The position numbers and the translations under genes are program-made. A stretch of DNA of 64,000 bases from Chloroflexota bacterium (GTDB lineage Bacteria; Chloroflexota; Anaerolineae; Anaerolineales; Villigracilaceae), in assembly GCA_013388855.1 (NCBI GenBank), contig JACAEM010000035.1, positions 1-64,000 of the forward strand. The letters run 5' to 3'. Positions 8,606-16,735 of the stretch are shown one piece after another (the stretch's first letter is position 1; each line of letters opens with the position of its first letter). Under the pieces are notes generated by a model that ran no database searches, had not been told where the DNA came from, and saw only the letters and a list, made by a program, of their open reading frames with translations.

Positions 8606-9500
8606 CGAAAGCTCCCAGCCTGCGGGCGACCAGCAGATAGATAATCATGATCAGGACTGGTCCCATCGTCATTGCCGCCGCGAGCGGAATATTGCCTGCG
8701 GTGCCCTGATAGGAATACACCGCCTGTCCGATGAAAAATTTCGAGTTTCCCAACACCAGCGGCACGATAAAGTCGCCGAGGGTCAGTGAAAATGTGAAGA
8801 TCGATCCCGCCACGACGCCGGGAAAGGCAAGCGGCAGGATGACATTGCGAAACGTCTGAAAAGGCTTGGCGCCCAAATCGCTGGAAGCCTCCAGCAAGGA
8901 ACCCGGCACACGCTCCAGCGAAGTCTGAATCGGCAGAATCATATATGGCAGCCAGATATACACAAATACGATGAACATTCCAATAGGTGAAAGCGCCAGG
9001 GACGAACCGCCGATGGCTTCAAAACTCAACAACCACTCCAGTACCCCGTCCAGATGGAGAAGGTTTATAAACCAGGAGAGGATACCCTCTTTGGCAAGGA
9101 TCAACTTCCAAGCGTACACCCGCACAAGGTAACTCGACCAGAGCGGGATGGTGACTGCGATCAGGAGCCAAGTCTTCAACCTTGGCGAAGCGAACTTCGC
9201 GATGTAGTAGGCGAGCGGAAAAGCGATCAGCGCATCTACAAACGTAACCGCTGCCGCCATCGAGGCGGTGCGGACGAAGATCTCACGGTTTGCCGGGGTA
9301 AATAATTGAGCGTATGTCTTCAGTGTGAATTCCCGAATGACCATCCCGGTAAAATCGTCAATGGAATAAAAACTGTTGACCAACAGCATGAACAACGAAC
9401 CGAGATATACAACCGTCATGTAAATCATCGGCGGTCCCAGCAGGAGGAACAGAACCAGGCGGGGATGCTGGTGGAAAAAGGTCGAGATGCGGGTCAACAT
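8595..9500 (-). CDS. potB: Polyamine-type ABC transporter permease (PotB-like)
   Basis: A 301-residue six-helix permease of the spermidine/putrescine importer. The EAA loop reads [20 protein letters not shown] (about residue 206-225). A long loop after the first helix (FYSIDDFTG...) is typical of PotB. The ATG at 9500 follows the potA stop by one base, and its GGGAGG ribosome binding site lies within the end of potA, so the two are coupled. It pairs with PotC to form the membrane channel. Confidence 0.87.
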   Translation of the reverse strand: MLTRISTFFHQHPRLVLFLLLGPPMIYMTVVYLGSLFMLLVNSFYSIDDFTGMVIREFTLKTYAQLFTPANREIFVRTASMAAAVTFVDALIAFPLAYYIAKFASPRLKTWLLIAVTIPLWSSYLVRVYAWKLILAKEGILSWFINLLHLDGVLEWLLSFEAIGGSSLALSPIGMFIVFVYIWLPYMILPIQTSLERVPGSLLEASSDLGAKPFQTFRNVILPLAFPGVVAGSIFTFSLTLGDFIVPLVLGNSKFFIGQAVYSYQGTAGNIPLAAAMTMGPVLIMIIYLLVARRLGAFDAL

Positions 9501-9501
9501 G

Positions 9502-10539
9502 CTAACCTCCCACCCGGCTGATATGATCCTTGTGCCATTGCAAACGCACCTTTTGTCCCCGGACAGACAACACGTCCATGGAAGTGGTCTTGAGGTTCTG
9601 CTCGATCACGACCAGGTCATTTCCCTCGTCGATTTGGACGAGGTAACGCGTGTACAAACCGAGATATACCACGTCGCGGACGACGCCATCAACCGAGATC
9701 ATGTTACCGTCGATCTTGTCGCCCACCGCTCTCAGGTGGATCTTTTCAGGGCGAACTGAGAAAGTCTGGTCAGAGCCGGTGATACGTTTCGCCAGTTCGC
9801 CGACAATCAGGTTCGAGGTGCCGACAAAACCCGCTACAAACGTGGATGCCGGTCGCTCGTAGATTTCCGCGGGAGTGCCCACCTGTTCGATCTTGCCCTC
9901 GTTGAAGACCGCGATCCGGTCGCTCATGGTCAAGGCTTCCTCCTGGTCGTGCGTCACAAAGATGAAGGTGATGCCGACGCGCTTCTGGATTGACTTGAGT
10001 TCCACCTGCATCTGCTGGCGCAGTTTCAGGTCCAGGGCACCGAGAGGCTCATCGAGGAGTAATACTTTGGGATGGTTGATCAGAGCGCGGGCGAGAGCGA
10101 CACGCTGACGTTGTCCGCCCGAAAGCTGGGATGGTTTCCGTCCCGCATATCCCGAAAGCTTGACCAATTCGAGCATTTCGTTCACGCGTTTCGTGCGCTC
10201 AGACTTGGGTACCTTCCGAATCATCAAACCATAAGCAATGTTATCCCCCACGTTCATATGCGGGAACAGGGCATAATCCTGAAAGACAGTGTTTACATCG
10301 CGTTCATAGGGCGGCAGATTTGACACATCCTGCCCATATAGATGAATGTGACCGGATGTTGGCTTATCGAAACCAGCAATCATGCGCAGGCATGTCGTCT
10401 TGCCCGAACCGGACGGTCCCAGCATGGAAAAGAATTCGCCGTCGCGGATCTCGAGGTCCACATGGTCGACTGCTTTCACCTCCCCAAAATAACGACTGAC
10501 TTGATCGAATCGGATGGCAGGCGTGGATGGATTGGTCAT
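9502..10539 (-). CDS. potA: Polyamine-type ABC transporter ATPase (PotA-like)
   Basis: A 345-residue ATPase with Walker [10 protein letters not shown] (about residue 39-47), Q-loop, ABC signature [15 protein letters not shown] (about 138-152), Walker [13 protein letters not shown] and the switch His in FVTHDQEEA. The C-terminal 110 residues form the TOBE/OB domain usual in PotA/UgpC-type proteins (SVRPEKIHL). It energises import through PotB and PotC. The start is preceded by a poor ribosome binding site and by the intercistronic hairpin at 10569-10599, which may lower its level relative to potD. Confidence 0.9.
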   Translation of the reverse strand: MTNPSTPAIRFDQVSRYFGEVKAVDHVDLEIRDGEFFSMLGPSGSGKTTCLRMIAGFDKPTSGHIHLYGQDVSNLPPYERDVNTVFQDYALFPHMNVGDNIAYGLMIRKVPKSERTKRVNEMLELVKLSGYAGRKPSQLSGGQRQRVALARALINHPKVLLLDEPLGALDLKLRQQMQVELKSIQKRVGITFIFVTHDQEEALTMSDRIAVFNEGKIEQVGTPAEIYERPASTFVAGFVGTSNLIVGELAKRITGSDQTFSVRPEKIHLRAVGDKIDGNMISVDGVVRDVVYLGLYTRYLVQIDEGNDLVVIEQNLKTTSMDVLSVRGQKVRLQWHKDHISRVGG

Positions 10540-10568
10540 GATAGGAAAGACTCTTGGAAATGGAAAAG

Positions 10569-10599
10569 AACGTCAGGCGGGAAGTTCCCGCCTGACGTT
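10569..10599 (-). promoter_or_regulatory. potD-potA intercistronic stem-loop
   Basis: A 31-base perfect inverted repeat: arms of 15 bases (10569-10583 and 10585-10599) around a single central base. On the minus-strand transcript it begins about 12 bases after the potD stop and is followed by CTTTTCC, a weak T-rich tract. Similar elements after binding-protein genes protect the upstream message from 3' decay or terminate part of the transcription. This would give more PotD than PotA-B-C. Confidence 0.7.
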
Positions 10600-10610
10600 A
10601 CAACCGATGA

Positions 10611-11855
10611 TTAACGACCGCCGATCACAGCGACGTAATTCGTAACCCATTCATGATAAGGGACACACTCCATGCGGCCGTCACCGCAATCGGTGGTGGG
10701 TGTACGCCACCACAGGATTTTGTCGAAATCATCCAGGCCGTTGTTTTTGCATCCATCCGGACCAAGCAGTTCGTTGCCTTCACAGGCTTCCAACACAACG
10801 GGAATATTCTGGAACCAGGCGGCGAGATCACCTTGCACTTTCGGATTCAGAGACCATTCCATCCATGCGTAGGCACAGTTGGGATGCTCGGAATCCACAT
10901 GCAGCATTGTGGTATCCGCCCAGCCGGTGGCGCCTTCGACCGGAACGACCTTGTCAATCGGCGCGCCGCCGAACTTCAACAGGTTAGCCTGGAAGGGCCA
11001 CGAGCCGGAAGCCACCACACCTTCGTTGGTGAAGTCATCCATCTGGATGAAGGCATCGTGCCAGTAGCGGTTAATCAGAGTACGCTGCTGGCGGAGCAGT
11101 TCAATCGCGGCATTGAACTGTTCGCGGTTCAGCGCGTAGGGGTCCTTGATGCCGAGTTCGGGACGATGGTACATCAAATAGACTGCCGCGTCGGCGACAT
11201 AAATGGGACCATCGTATGCCTGGATGCGCCCCTTGTTCGACTGCCCGTCCGGCAGGGTCATTTCCTCAAACACCACAGCCCAACTTGTGGGTGGCTGATC
11301 GCCGAATACTTCGGTGTTGTACATTAGGATGTTCTGACCAGAGGAATACGGCACGCCGTAATGTACACCGTCCACGGTATGCCACGGGGCGTTCTGCAAA
11401 CGCGGGTCGATTTTGCTGTAACTGGGAATGCGGGAAATATCGATCGGTTGGACGCGCCCGCCGGAGATCAGGCGGTTGGAGGCGTCGCCCGAGGCGGTTA
11501 CGAGGTCGAATCCACCCTCGTTCATCAACGCCACCATTTCATCGGAGGTTGCGGCAACCTTGTTGGTAACCATACAACCGGTCTCCGCTTCGAACTGGGT
11601 CACCCAATCATAATTGGGATCGGTCTCGCCACGCTCGATATATCCAGCCCAAGAAACAATCGAGAGTTCACCTTCCAACTCCATCGAAACAGGTTCCTCG
11701 GTTGCGGCAGGCGCCTCGGTCGCCGCGGGCGGTTCTGTAGCGTCAGGCGCTTCGGTCTCGGCTGGAGCCTCGGTTGGCGCCGTCCCCCCACAAGCCGCGA
11801 GGACAAGGCTCGCCATCGCGGCAAACGAAAATAGAACGAACCACTTGGACTTCAT
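10611..11855 (-). CDS. potD: Polyamine-type ABC transporter substrate-binding lipoprotein (PotD-like)
   Basis: A 414-residue exported binding protein. The start at 11855 was chosen over an upstream in-frame ATG because AAAGGAGAGA lies directly before it and the signal peptide then begins MKSKWFVLFSF. A lipobox LAAC is followed by a roughly 35-residue Thr/Glu/Ala/Pro repeat linker, then the bacterial solute-binding domain. The domain includes LSIVSWAGYIERGE and SSGQNILMYNTEVFG, as in PotD/PotF. It captures the substrate outside the membrane for PotABC. The exact ligand (putrescine, spermidine or a related amine) cannot be fixed by eye. Confidence 0.87.
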   Translation of the reverse strand: MKSKWFVLFSFAAMASLVLAACGGTAPTEAPAETEAPDATEPPAATEAPAATEEPVSMELEGELSIVSWAGYIERGETDPNYDWVTQFEAETGCMVTNKVAATSDEMVALMNEGGFDLVTASGDASNRLISGGRVQPIDISRIPSYSKIDPRLQNAPWHTVDGVHYGVPYSSGQNILMYNTEVFGDQPPTSWAVVFEEMTLPDGQSNKGRIQAYDGPIYVADAAVYLMYHRPELGIKDPYALNREQFNAAIELLRQQRTLINRYWHDAFIQMDDFTNEGVVASGSWPFQANLLKFGGAPIDKVVPVEGATGWADTTMLHVDSEHPNCAYAWMEWSLNPKVQGDLAAWFQNIPVVLEACEGNELLGPDGCKNNGLDDFDKILWWRTPTTDCGDGRMECVPYHEWVTNYVAVIGGR

Positions 11856-11934
11856 TTCTCTCTCCTTTGGAATATAAGTTGGCACTTAACAAAAAAGGCT
11901 TGAGACTCTTTCAGGCTCACACCTCCTTTCACTT

Positions 11935-11963
11935 ATACAACAGAAGTACACTTGGAACGTCAA
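11935..11963 (-). promoter_or_regulatory. potD promoter P2 (proximal)
   Basis: On the minus strand TTGACG (11958-11963) and TTGTAT (11935-11940) are 17 bases apart. The -35 lies inside a 12-base sequence (AATTGACGTTCC) that is almost repeated at the distal promoter. Downstream, on the leader, AAAGGAGG stands about 65 bases before potD, and no convincing gene uses it. Confidence 0.45.
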
Positions 11964-11986
11964 TTAGATACGAATTATCCAATTCA

Positions 11987-12016
11987 ATTATATGAAACTA
12001 TGGGATGGAACGTCAA
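11987..12016 (-). promoter_or_regulatory. potD promoter P1 (distal)
   Basis: On the minus strand TTGACG (12011-12016) is separated by 18 bases from a perfect TATAAT (11987-11992). The -35 region shares the sequence ATTGACGTTCC with the proximal promoter 53 bp downstream, so both may be read by the same regulator. Confidence 0.55.
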
Positions 12017-12093
12017 TCAGCAATTGCCGATATAGACATCATGTTGTGTGGACAATATCGCCTCACCCCCAGCTGGTAACGGATCCCGTTATA

Positions 12094-13020
12094 TCAGCCA
12101 GATTCCCTGTTTCCCATCCACCGCACCACCCAATTTCCGATCAACGGATACCGGTACTCATCTCCCTTGAGTACGCGATACCCCGCCCATTGACCGAGGA
12201 TATGCAACAAGGGTACGAGCAACACAATCAACGTCGCTATCAGCATGGAAACGATCAAAATCACGATGCCAATCATTGCAATAGATGAGTCTCGGTTTAT
12301 GACCGCTTCAAATCCTGTAAACACGAGCAACACTACGACTCCGAACGTGTAGACCATGCCGGAGCCCATGTATAACAGATTGGTAAATGCCTGATATACC
12401 ACCGTTTGCACCGACTGGAACTTCACGAAAAGACTGCGCCTGCCTTGTAAAATCCATGCCGTGAGCGGAGCCAACATCCCCCACAAAAACATGATAACGC
12501 TGACATGTCCCATCGCGGCCACCCAGCGGTCTTCGTGCTCTTCGATCAACCATGTGAGTTCGCCGCTCGCCGCAGATGGATCGTACCCAAGGTAACGCGC
12601 CAGCCGGTCACCCATGATTGGGTAACGGAAGTCCTTGCCGAGGGCGCAGGAGGCGGCCGCGATCAAGGGGAAAATGAAATAAAGACCGAAGCCGCCAATG
12701 ACGACTATAAACAGGACAATGTTAAACCCCGCGAACAGCAACGATGTGGATTGCGCAGAATTGTCCTCCATAAGCGCCATCCCAAACGCCATTACAACAC
12801 TAAAAACAATCATCAAGATGAGATAACTCAACAGCCAAACAGTAAACCCCAGCGATTGATATCCCAGTGCCTGCAAACAATGAAAGGAGGCGTACTTTGA
12901 TTTCCGTCTCTGTTCCGACCAGCCGATGACCGGGAGCAGAAGCCCCATGCCAAAAGCCATGGCGGAAAGATGTACCAGCACAGCCCAGACGCGTTCTTCC
13001 GTGGAAGGTGGATTAGTCAT
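12094..13020 (-). CDS. Tandem DUF4870 membrane protein
   Basis: A 308-residue membrane protein made of two DUF4870-like halves. Each starts with a short amphipathic segment (STEERVWAVLVHLSAMAFG at about 6-24; HEDRWVAAMGHVSVIMFLWG near 165). Each then has three hydrophobic helices and ends with a YR/RYPLIG or RYPIMG-type tail (DFRYPIMGDRLARYLG and DEYRYPLIGNWVVRWMG). Single-domain DUF4870 proteins are about 110 residues, so this is an internal duplication. The start at 13020 was preferred over an ATG 51 bases upstream because AAAGGATGA precedes it. Function unknown. Confidence 0.75.
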   Translation of the reverse strand: MTNPPSTEERVWAVLVHLSAMAFGMGLLLPVIGWSEQRRKSKYASFHCLQALGYQSLGFTVWLLSYLILMIVFSVVMAFGMALMEDNSAQSTSLLFAGFNIVLFIVVIGGFGLYFIFPLIAAASCALGKDFRYPIMGDRLARYLGYDPSAASGELTWLIEEHEDRWVAAMGHVSVIMFLWGMLAPLTAWILQGRRSLFVKFQSVQTVVYQAFTNLLYMGSGMVYTFGVVVLLVFTGFEAVINRDSSIAMIGIVILIVSMLIATLIVLLVPLLHILGQWAGYRVLKGDEYRYPLIGNWVVRWMGNRESG

Positions 13021-13110
13021 GAATGATTCATCCTTTGTGTCATCTCGTGGGGATCGTCCGCCCAAAACCATTTCATGGATATTTTATCAGGGATGCGGAA
13101 AGGGGATAGC

Positions 13111-13150
13111 TGTGCCCCGAAGGGGTACTTGTGCCCCGAAGGGGTATAAT
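13111..13150 (+). repeat. Tandem palindromic 19-bp repeat at the acyl-CoA dehydrogenase promoter
   Basis: Two copies of TGTGCCCCGAAGGGGTA (13111-13127 and 13130-13146), period 19. Each contains the palindrome CCCC-GAA-GGGG. The second copy runs into TATAAT at 13145-13150, a plausible -10 for the gene that starts at 13180. No good -35 is present at the right distance, so an activator or repressor binding to the repeats is possible. Confidence 0.55.
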
Positions 13151-13179
13151 TTCCACAGACCAAACTTCCCGGAGGAGAC

Positions 13180-14349
13180 ATGCCTGAACTTCCCATTTAC
13201 CCTTTGAGCGAAGAACACAAGATGATACGCGACGCGGCGCGTGACTTTGCCCAGAATGAGATCGTCCCCATCGCGGCGCAGTTCGATGAAAGCGGTGAAT
13301 TTCCCCATGAGACCATCAAAAAGATGGGGAGCATGGGCTTTATGGGCATCGAAATCCCTGAAGAGTATGGCGGCGCAGGCATGGACACGCTCGCCTACGT
13401 GCTTGCCCTTGAAGAGATCTGCAAAGCGGATGCCTCACACGGCGTCATCATGTCGGTCAACAACTCGTTATATTGTCACGGCATCCTGAAGTTTGGCACC
13501 GAGGAGCAGAAAAAGAAATTCATCACCCCCGTCGCTTCCGGAAAAGCCATCGGCGCGTATTCCCTGACCGAGCCGCAATCCGGCTCGGACGCCGGAACCA
13601 TGCGTTCCCGTGCCACACGCGATGGGGACTTCTACATGCTGAATGGACGCAAATCGTGGGTAACGAGCGGTCCTGTGGCGGATTACTTCGTCGTCTTCAT
13701 GATGACCGATCCGGAAAAAAAGCAGAAGGGTGTCAGCGCCTTTCTAGTGGAAGGGCACACGCCTGGTCTGACACGCGGCAAAAAGGAGCCGAAGCTGGGC
13801 ATCCGCGCTTCCGCCACCAGCGAGTTGATCTTCGAGAACTGCCGCATCCCGGCGGAAAATTTGTTGGGCAGGGAAGGCGAAGGCTTCAAGATCGCCATGA
13901 CCGTGCTGGACGCCGGGCGCATCGGCATTGCCACGCAGGCGCTGGGGATCGCCGAAGCGGCGTACGAAGCGGCAAGACAGTACGCAGTCGAGCGAGAGGC
14001 GTTCGGTCAACCAATCGGCGCCTTCCAGGGAACAGGCTTCAAGATTGCGGATATGAAGACGCGCATCGAAGCCTCCCGCCTGCTCATTTACAACGCCGCG
14101 CTTGCCAAGGAAAAGTCTAAAGCAGATGGTGGTCGATATTCGCTCGAAGCCTCCATGGCAAAATTGTTCGCCAGTGAGACCGCCATGTACGTGGCACATC
14201 AGGCGGTTCAGATTCACGGCGGGATGGGCTACAGCAGGGAACTGCCAGTCGAGCGCTACTTCCGCGATGCCAAGATTACCGAGATTTATGAGGGCACGAG
14301 CGAGATCCAGCGGCTTGTCATTTCAAGAAGCGAGTTGGGACTGAAATAG
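13180..14349 (+). CDS. Acyl-CoA dehydrogenase
   Basis: A 389-residue flavoenzyme, paralogous to the gene at 1.6 kb. The FAD-site signature SLTEPQSGSDAG is at about residue 127-138, YAVEREAFGQPIGAFQG at about 268, and IYEGTSEIQRLVISR at the C-terminus carries the catalytic Glu. It resembles short-chain/butyryl-CoA dehydrogenases, as judged by the QSGSDAG variant. CGGAGGAG lies four bases before the ATG. It stands alone behind the palindromic repeat and is followed by an inverted repeat at 14363-14403. Confidence 0.9.
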   Translation: MPELPIYPLSEEHKMIRDAARDFAQNEIVPIAAQFDESGEFPHETIKKMGSMGFMGIEIPEEYGGAGMDTLAYVLALEEICKADASHGVIMSVNNSLYCHGILKFGTEEQKKKFITPVASGKAIGAYSLTEPQSGSDAGTMRSRATRDGDFYMLNGRKSWVTSGPVADYFVVFMMTDPEKKQKGVSAFLVEGHTPGLTRGKKEPKLGIRASATSELIFENCRIPAENLLGREGEGFKIAMTVLDAGRIGIATQALGIAEAAYEAARQYAVEREAFGQPIGAFQGTGFKIADMKTRIEASRLLIYNAALAKEKSKADGGRYSLEASMAKLFASETAMYVAHQAVQIHGGMGYSRELPVERYFRDAKITEIYEGTSEIQRLVISRSELGLK

Positions 14350-14362
14350 GGGCTGAATAGAT

Positions 14363-14403
14363 GACTGCCATTTGGGATATTTCAAGGAATCGAAGTGGCA
14401 GTC
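14363..14403. repeat. Inverted repeat after the acyl-CoA dehydrogenase
   Basis: GACTGCCA (14363-14370) and TGGCAGTC (14396-14403) form a perfect eight-pair stem around 25 bases. There is no T-run, so it is a weak terminator candidate at best. A smaller stem (CGGGTTGT/ACAGCCCG) lies near 14430-14453. It marks the left border of an orphan two-gene segment. Confidence 0.4.
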
Positions 14404-14502
14404 TCGCAAACCTCCATCCGGGTTGTCAGAGAGAACAGCCCGACTGGGGAAAATCATATAAAGTTCTTTATGGTTTGCAAGTCGATCCAGGAGGATACCA
14501 GG

Positions 14503-14985
14503 ATGCCAAAACTGGATACAATTTATCAGGTCAGCGAAAAAGCCTTCCAAAATGAACAGGAACGAATGAAGAACCTGACCGACAAATCGGAGAAATATGT
14601 CGGCGCAATTGCAGTAATCATTGGTTTTCAATTACTCGACATCGACAAATTGAAACTATCGGGAAATTCGGCGTGTTACAACTGGCTGGCGGTTATTGGA
14701 TTGATATTCCTGGGCATCGCCTTTGTGTCCGCCGTGATAAGCAACCGGGTCCAAAACTATCATTCCTATCCCGCCGGTGAAAAGTTTCTTGAAATATTGG
14801 ATGATGATAAGATCGACGACGCTTCGGCAACGACTGCTCTTACGACCATGTATCTGACTGCCCTGGATATTAACAGGTCTCTGAACCACAATCGGGCTAA
14901 ACTGCTTTCCCTAAGTGGAAATTTGATCGCACTTGGCTTTACACTGATTGTGATCCGGTACATTTTGGAAAGATTGGTCCGGTAA
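14503..14985 (+). CDS. Membrane protein resembling SLATT/Pycsar-TM effectors
   Basis: A 160-residue protein with an N-terminal amphipathic helix (YQVSEKAFQNEQERMKNLTD), hydrophobic segments at about 30-45, 60-80 and 138-155, and a central acidic loop. The layout is helix, membrane hairpin, cytoplasmic loop, then an Asn/Lys-rich helix (ALDINRSLNHNRAKLL) leading into a last membrane segment. This recalls SLATT and PycTM membrane effectors of cyclic-nucleotide defence systems, but no cyclase gene is adjacent and the likeness is by eye only. AGGAGG eight bases upstream fixes the start. Unrecognised otherwise. Confidence 0.6.
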   Translation: MPKLDTIYQVSEKAFQNEQERMKNLTDKSEKYVGAIAVIIGFQLLDIDKLKLSGNSACYNWLAVIGLIFLGIAFVSAVISNRVQNYHSYPAGEKFLEILDDDKIDDASATTALTTMYLTALDINRSLNHNRAKLLSLSGNLIALGFTLIVIRYILERLVR

Positions 14986-14997
14986 ACAGGAGAGAAA

Positions 14998-15336
14998 ATG
15001 ACAACCATAATCCTCACGCTCTCGAACGAAGATGAAAAGATCCTGAGGGATATTATTGCCTCCAATAGCGAAGTAAAATCCCTTGAAGAAGCAATATTCT
15101 GGTGCATCAAAGAATCCCTGATTCCTAGATTTTCATCAATCGACAAGGGCGCCGCTTTAGCTTCTCAAGCAACCTACTTACAGCTCAAGCGGGGGAAAGA
15201 CGGCAAGCCAATCCTTAAACCCGAACCGGCGCCTCAGATCCTCAAAAAGAATGATGGGGTATTGGTAATCACGGGAAACTCAAGCATTATTGACAACATG
15301 GTCACAAGGTTTTCGAAAGGTTTCCCGTTGGAATGA
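14998..15336 (+). CDS. Hypothetical small soluble protein
   Basis: A 112-residue protein that I do not recognise. The N-terminal half is helical and acidic (LSNEDEKILRDIIASNSEV, then KSLEEAIFWCIKESLI), and the C-terminal half is basic and Pro-containing (KRGKDGKPILKPEPAPQIL) with a terminal strand-rich part. It starts 12 bases after the membrane protein gene with an AGGAGAG ribosome binding site, so the two form an operon. This suggests that the products work together. No signal peptide or membrane segment. Confidence 0.6.
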   Translation: MTTIILTLSNEDEKILRDIIASNSEVKSLEEAIFWCIKESLIPRFSSIDKGAALASQATYLQLKRGKDGKPILKPEPAPQILKKNDGVLVITGNSSIIDNMVTRFSKGFPLE

Positions 15337-15633
15337 CCGATAAAACGACAGCCGTCCTTTTTTCTGAATTTGGAGGATAACATGGAATGTTGGGATCATT
15401 GTCCCGAAGGCTGAATTTGCTCCACTCAAGCCTTCGGGACAGTCAAAGGTTTCTATCCCATTAATCAGCCTATACTGACCTGTATTTTCTCCGTAGGGCC
15501 GGAATGGTTATGCGCTGTCCGCCTCTCTGAATCCCGCAAGGCGCAAGCAGCGGTCACTTTTGGATGGCGCTCCCAAGGAGAGAAATAGGACGGTTACCTG
15601 CCTTCACCAAGGGAATCAGGTACAATCGCATCC
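15337..15633. other. Non-coding stretch before the alcohol dehydrogenase
   Basis: No credible gene. It holds the perfect inverted repeat at 15400-15441, a micro-ORF (15382-15414) with a good GGAGG, and near its right end TACAAT (15621-15626) seven bases before the next ATG, which would give a nearly leaderless message. The middle part (15480-15590) shows nothing I recognise. Confidence 0.5.
15400..15441. repeat. Perfect 13-bp inverted repeat
   Basis: TGTCCCGAAGGCT (15400-15412) and AGCCTTCGGGACA (15429-15441) pair perfectly around a 16-base loop. No T-run follows on either strand. The 5' arm overlaps the last codons of the micro-ORF at 15382. CCGAAGG also forms the heart of the repeat at 13111, although that element is otherwise different. 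Confidence 0.65.
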
Positions 15634-16728
15634 ATGAAAGCAATGCTCTTTCGTCAACACGGCGGGCCGGAAGTGCTGGAATATAGCGACTTCCCGACCC
15701 CCGAACCCAAGCCTGGCGAAGCGTTGGTACGCCTCCATGCGGCGGCGCTCAACCGCATGGATGTCATGGTGCGCAACGGCTGGCAGGGTTTGAAACTCGA
15801 CCTTCCTCACATCAATGGCGCCGATGGCGCAGGAGAAATCATCGCGCTGGGAGGAGTGGAGCGAAGCGCAATAGTGACGAAACAGGAAAGCGAGGAGAGC
15901 GGGGATTGGAAAATTGGCGACCGCGTCGTCATCAACCCCAATCTGGGTTGCGGAACCTGTGAATTCTGTCTCGCGGGAAGGGACAATCTGTGTCTTCACT
16001 GGCACCTGCTTGGTGAGACCGTCCGCGGCACCTACGCCGAATACATCGCCATCCCTTTCAGGCAGCTCTACAAACTGCCCAAAGATTTCGACTACCATCA
16101 GGCGGCGGCTGCGGCGTTGGTCTATCAGACGGCGTGGCATTCGCTTGTCACGCGTGGGAATCTCCAAAAGGGAGAGACTGTGCTCATCATTGGCGCGGGG
16201 GGAGGAGTCAACACTGCCAGCGTGCAAATTGCCAAATATATCGGCGCGCAGGTTGTGGTCGTCGGCTCCGATGCGTCAAAACTGGAGAAGGCACAGTCCC
16301 TCGGCGCAGACATCCTGATTGACCGCTCCAAGGAGACAGACTGGTCCCGGTCCGTTTACCTGGCAACGAATAAGCGCGGCGTGGATGTGGTTGTGGATAA
16401 TATCGGCACCACGTTCATGCTCAGCCTGAGGTCGCTTCGCAAGGGAGGGCGACTCCTCACCGTGGGCAACAGCGGCGGCCCCAGGTTCGAAATTGACAAC
16501 CGCTACCTATTCGCCAAACACCTGAGCATCATCGGCTCCACCATGAGCACACGGGATGAATTCAGGGAAGTGATGAACCTGGTTGTGGCAGGGAAACTCA
16601 AGCCAGTAATCGATAAGACCTTTCCACTGACCGATGCCGCCATCGCGCAGGAACGCCTGTGGAAGAACGAGAACTTTGGCAAGATCACATTGGAAATCCC
16701 ATCTCCTTCCGAGGCAGGGCCGGGATGA
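15634..16728 (+). CDS. Zinc-binding medium-chain alcohol dehydrogenase/quinone reductase-like protein
   Basis: A 364-residue MDR-superfamily oxidoreductase. The catalytic domain begins MKAMLFRQHGGPEVLEY, the structural-zinc loop GCGTCEFCLAGRDNLC lies at about 108-123, and the NAD(P)-binding motif VLIIGAGGGVNTASVQIAKY at about 184-203. Substrate unknown. Between ALGG and DWKIGDRVVI (about residues 75-90) it carries an extra segment, VERSAIVTKQESEE, rich in charged residues and absent from the usual family pattern, perhaps an in-frame inserted repeat. Stop is 7 bp before the next ATG. Confidence 0.85.
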   Translation: MKAMLFRQHGGPEVLEYSDFPTPEPKPGEALVRLHAAALNRMDVMVRNGWQGLKLDLPHINGADGAGEIIALGGVERSAIVTKQESEESGDWKIGDRVVINPNLGCGTCEFCLAGRDNLCLHWHLLGETVRGTYAEYIAIPFRQLYKLPKDFDYHQAAAAALVYQTAWHSLVTRGNLQKGETVLIIGAGGGVNTASVQIAKYIGAQVVVVGSDASKLEKAQSLGADILIDRSKETDWSRSVYLATNKRGVDVVVDNIGTTFMLSLRSLRKGGRLLTVGNSGGPRFEIDNRYLFAKHLSIIGSTMSTRDEFREVMNLVVAGKLKPVIDKTFPLTDAAIAQERLWKNENFGKITLEIPSPSEAGPG

Positions 16729-16735
16729 GGAGTGG

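Noticed and set aside
10653-11327. 224-codon plus-strand ORF inside potD
   Set aside because: Shadow of the binding-protein gene; no ribosome binding site and unlikely composition.
15412-15414. Possible selenocysteine TGA
   Set aside because: The stem lies upstream of TGA rather than directly after it, and the open frame downstream matches no known selenoprotein.
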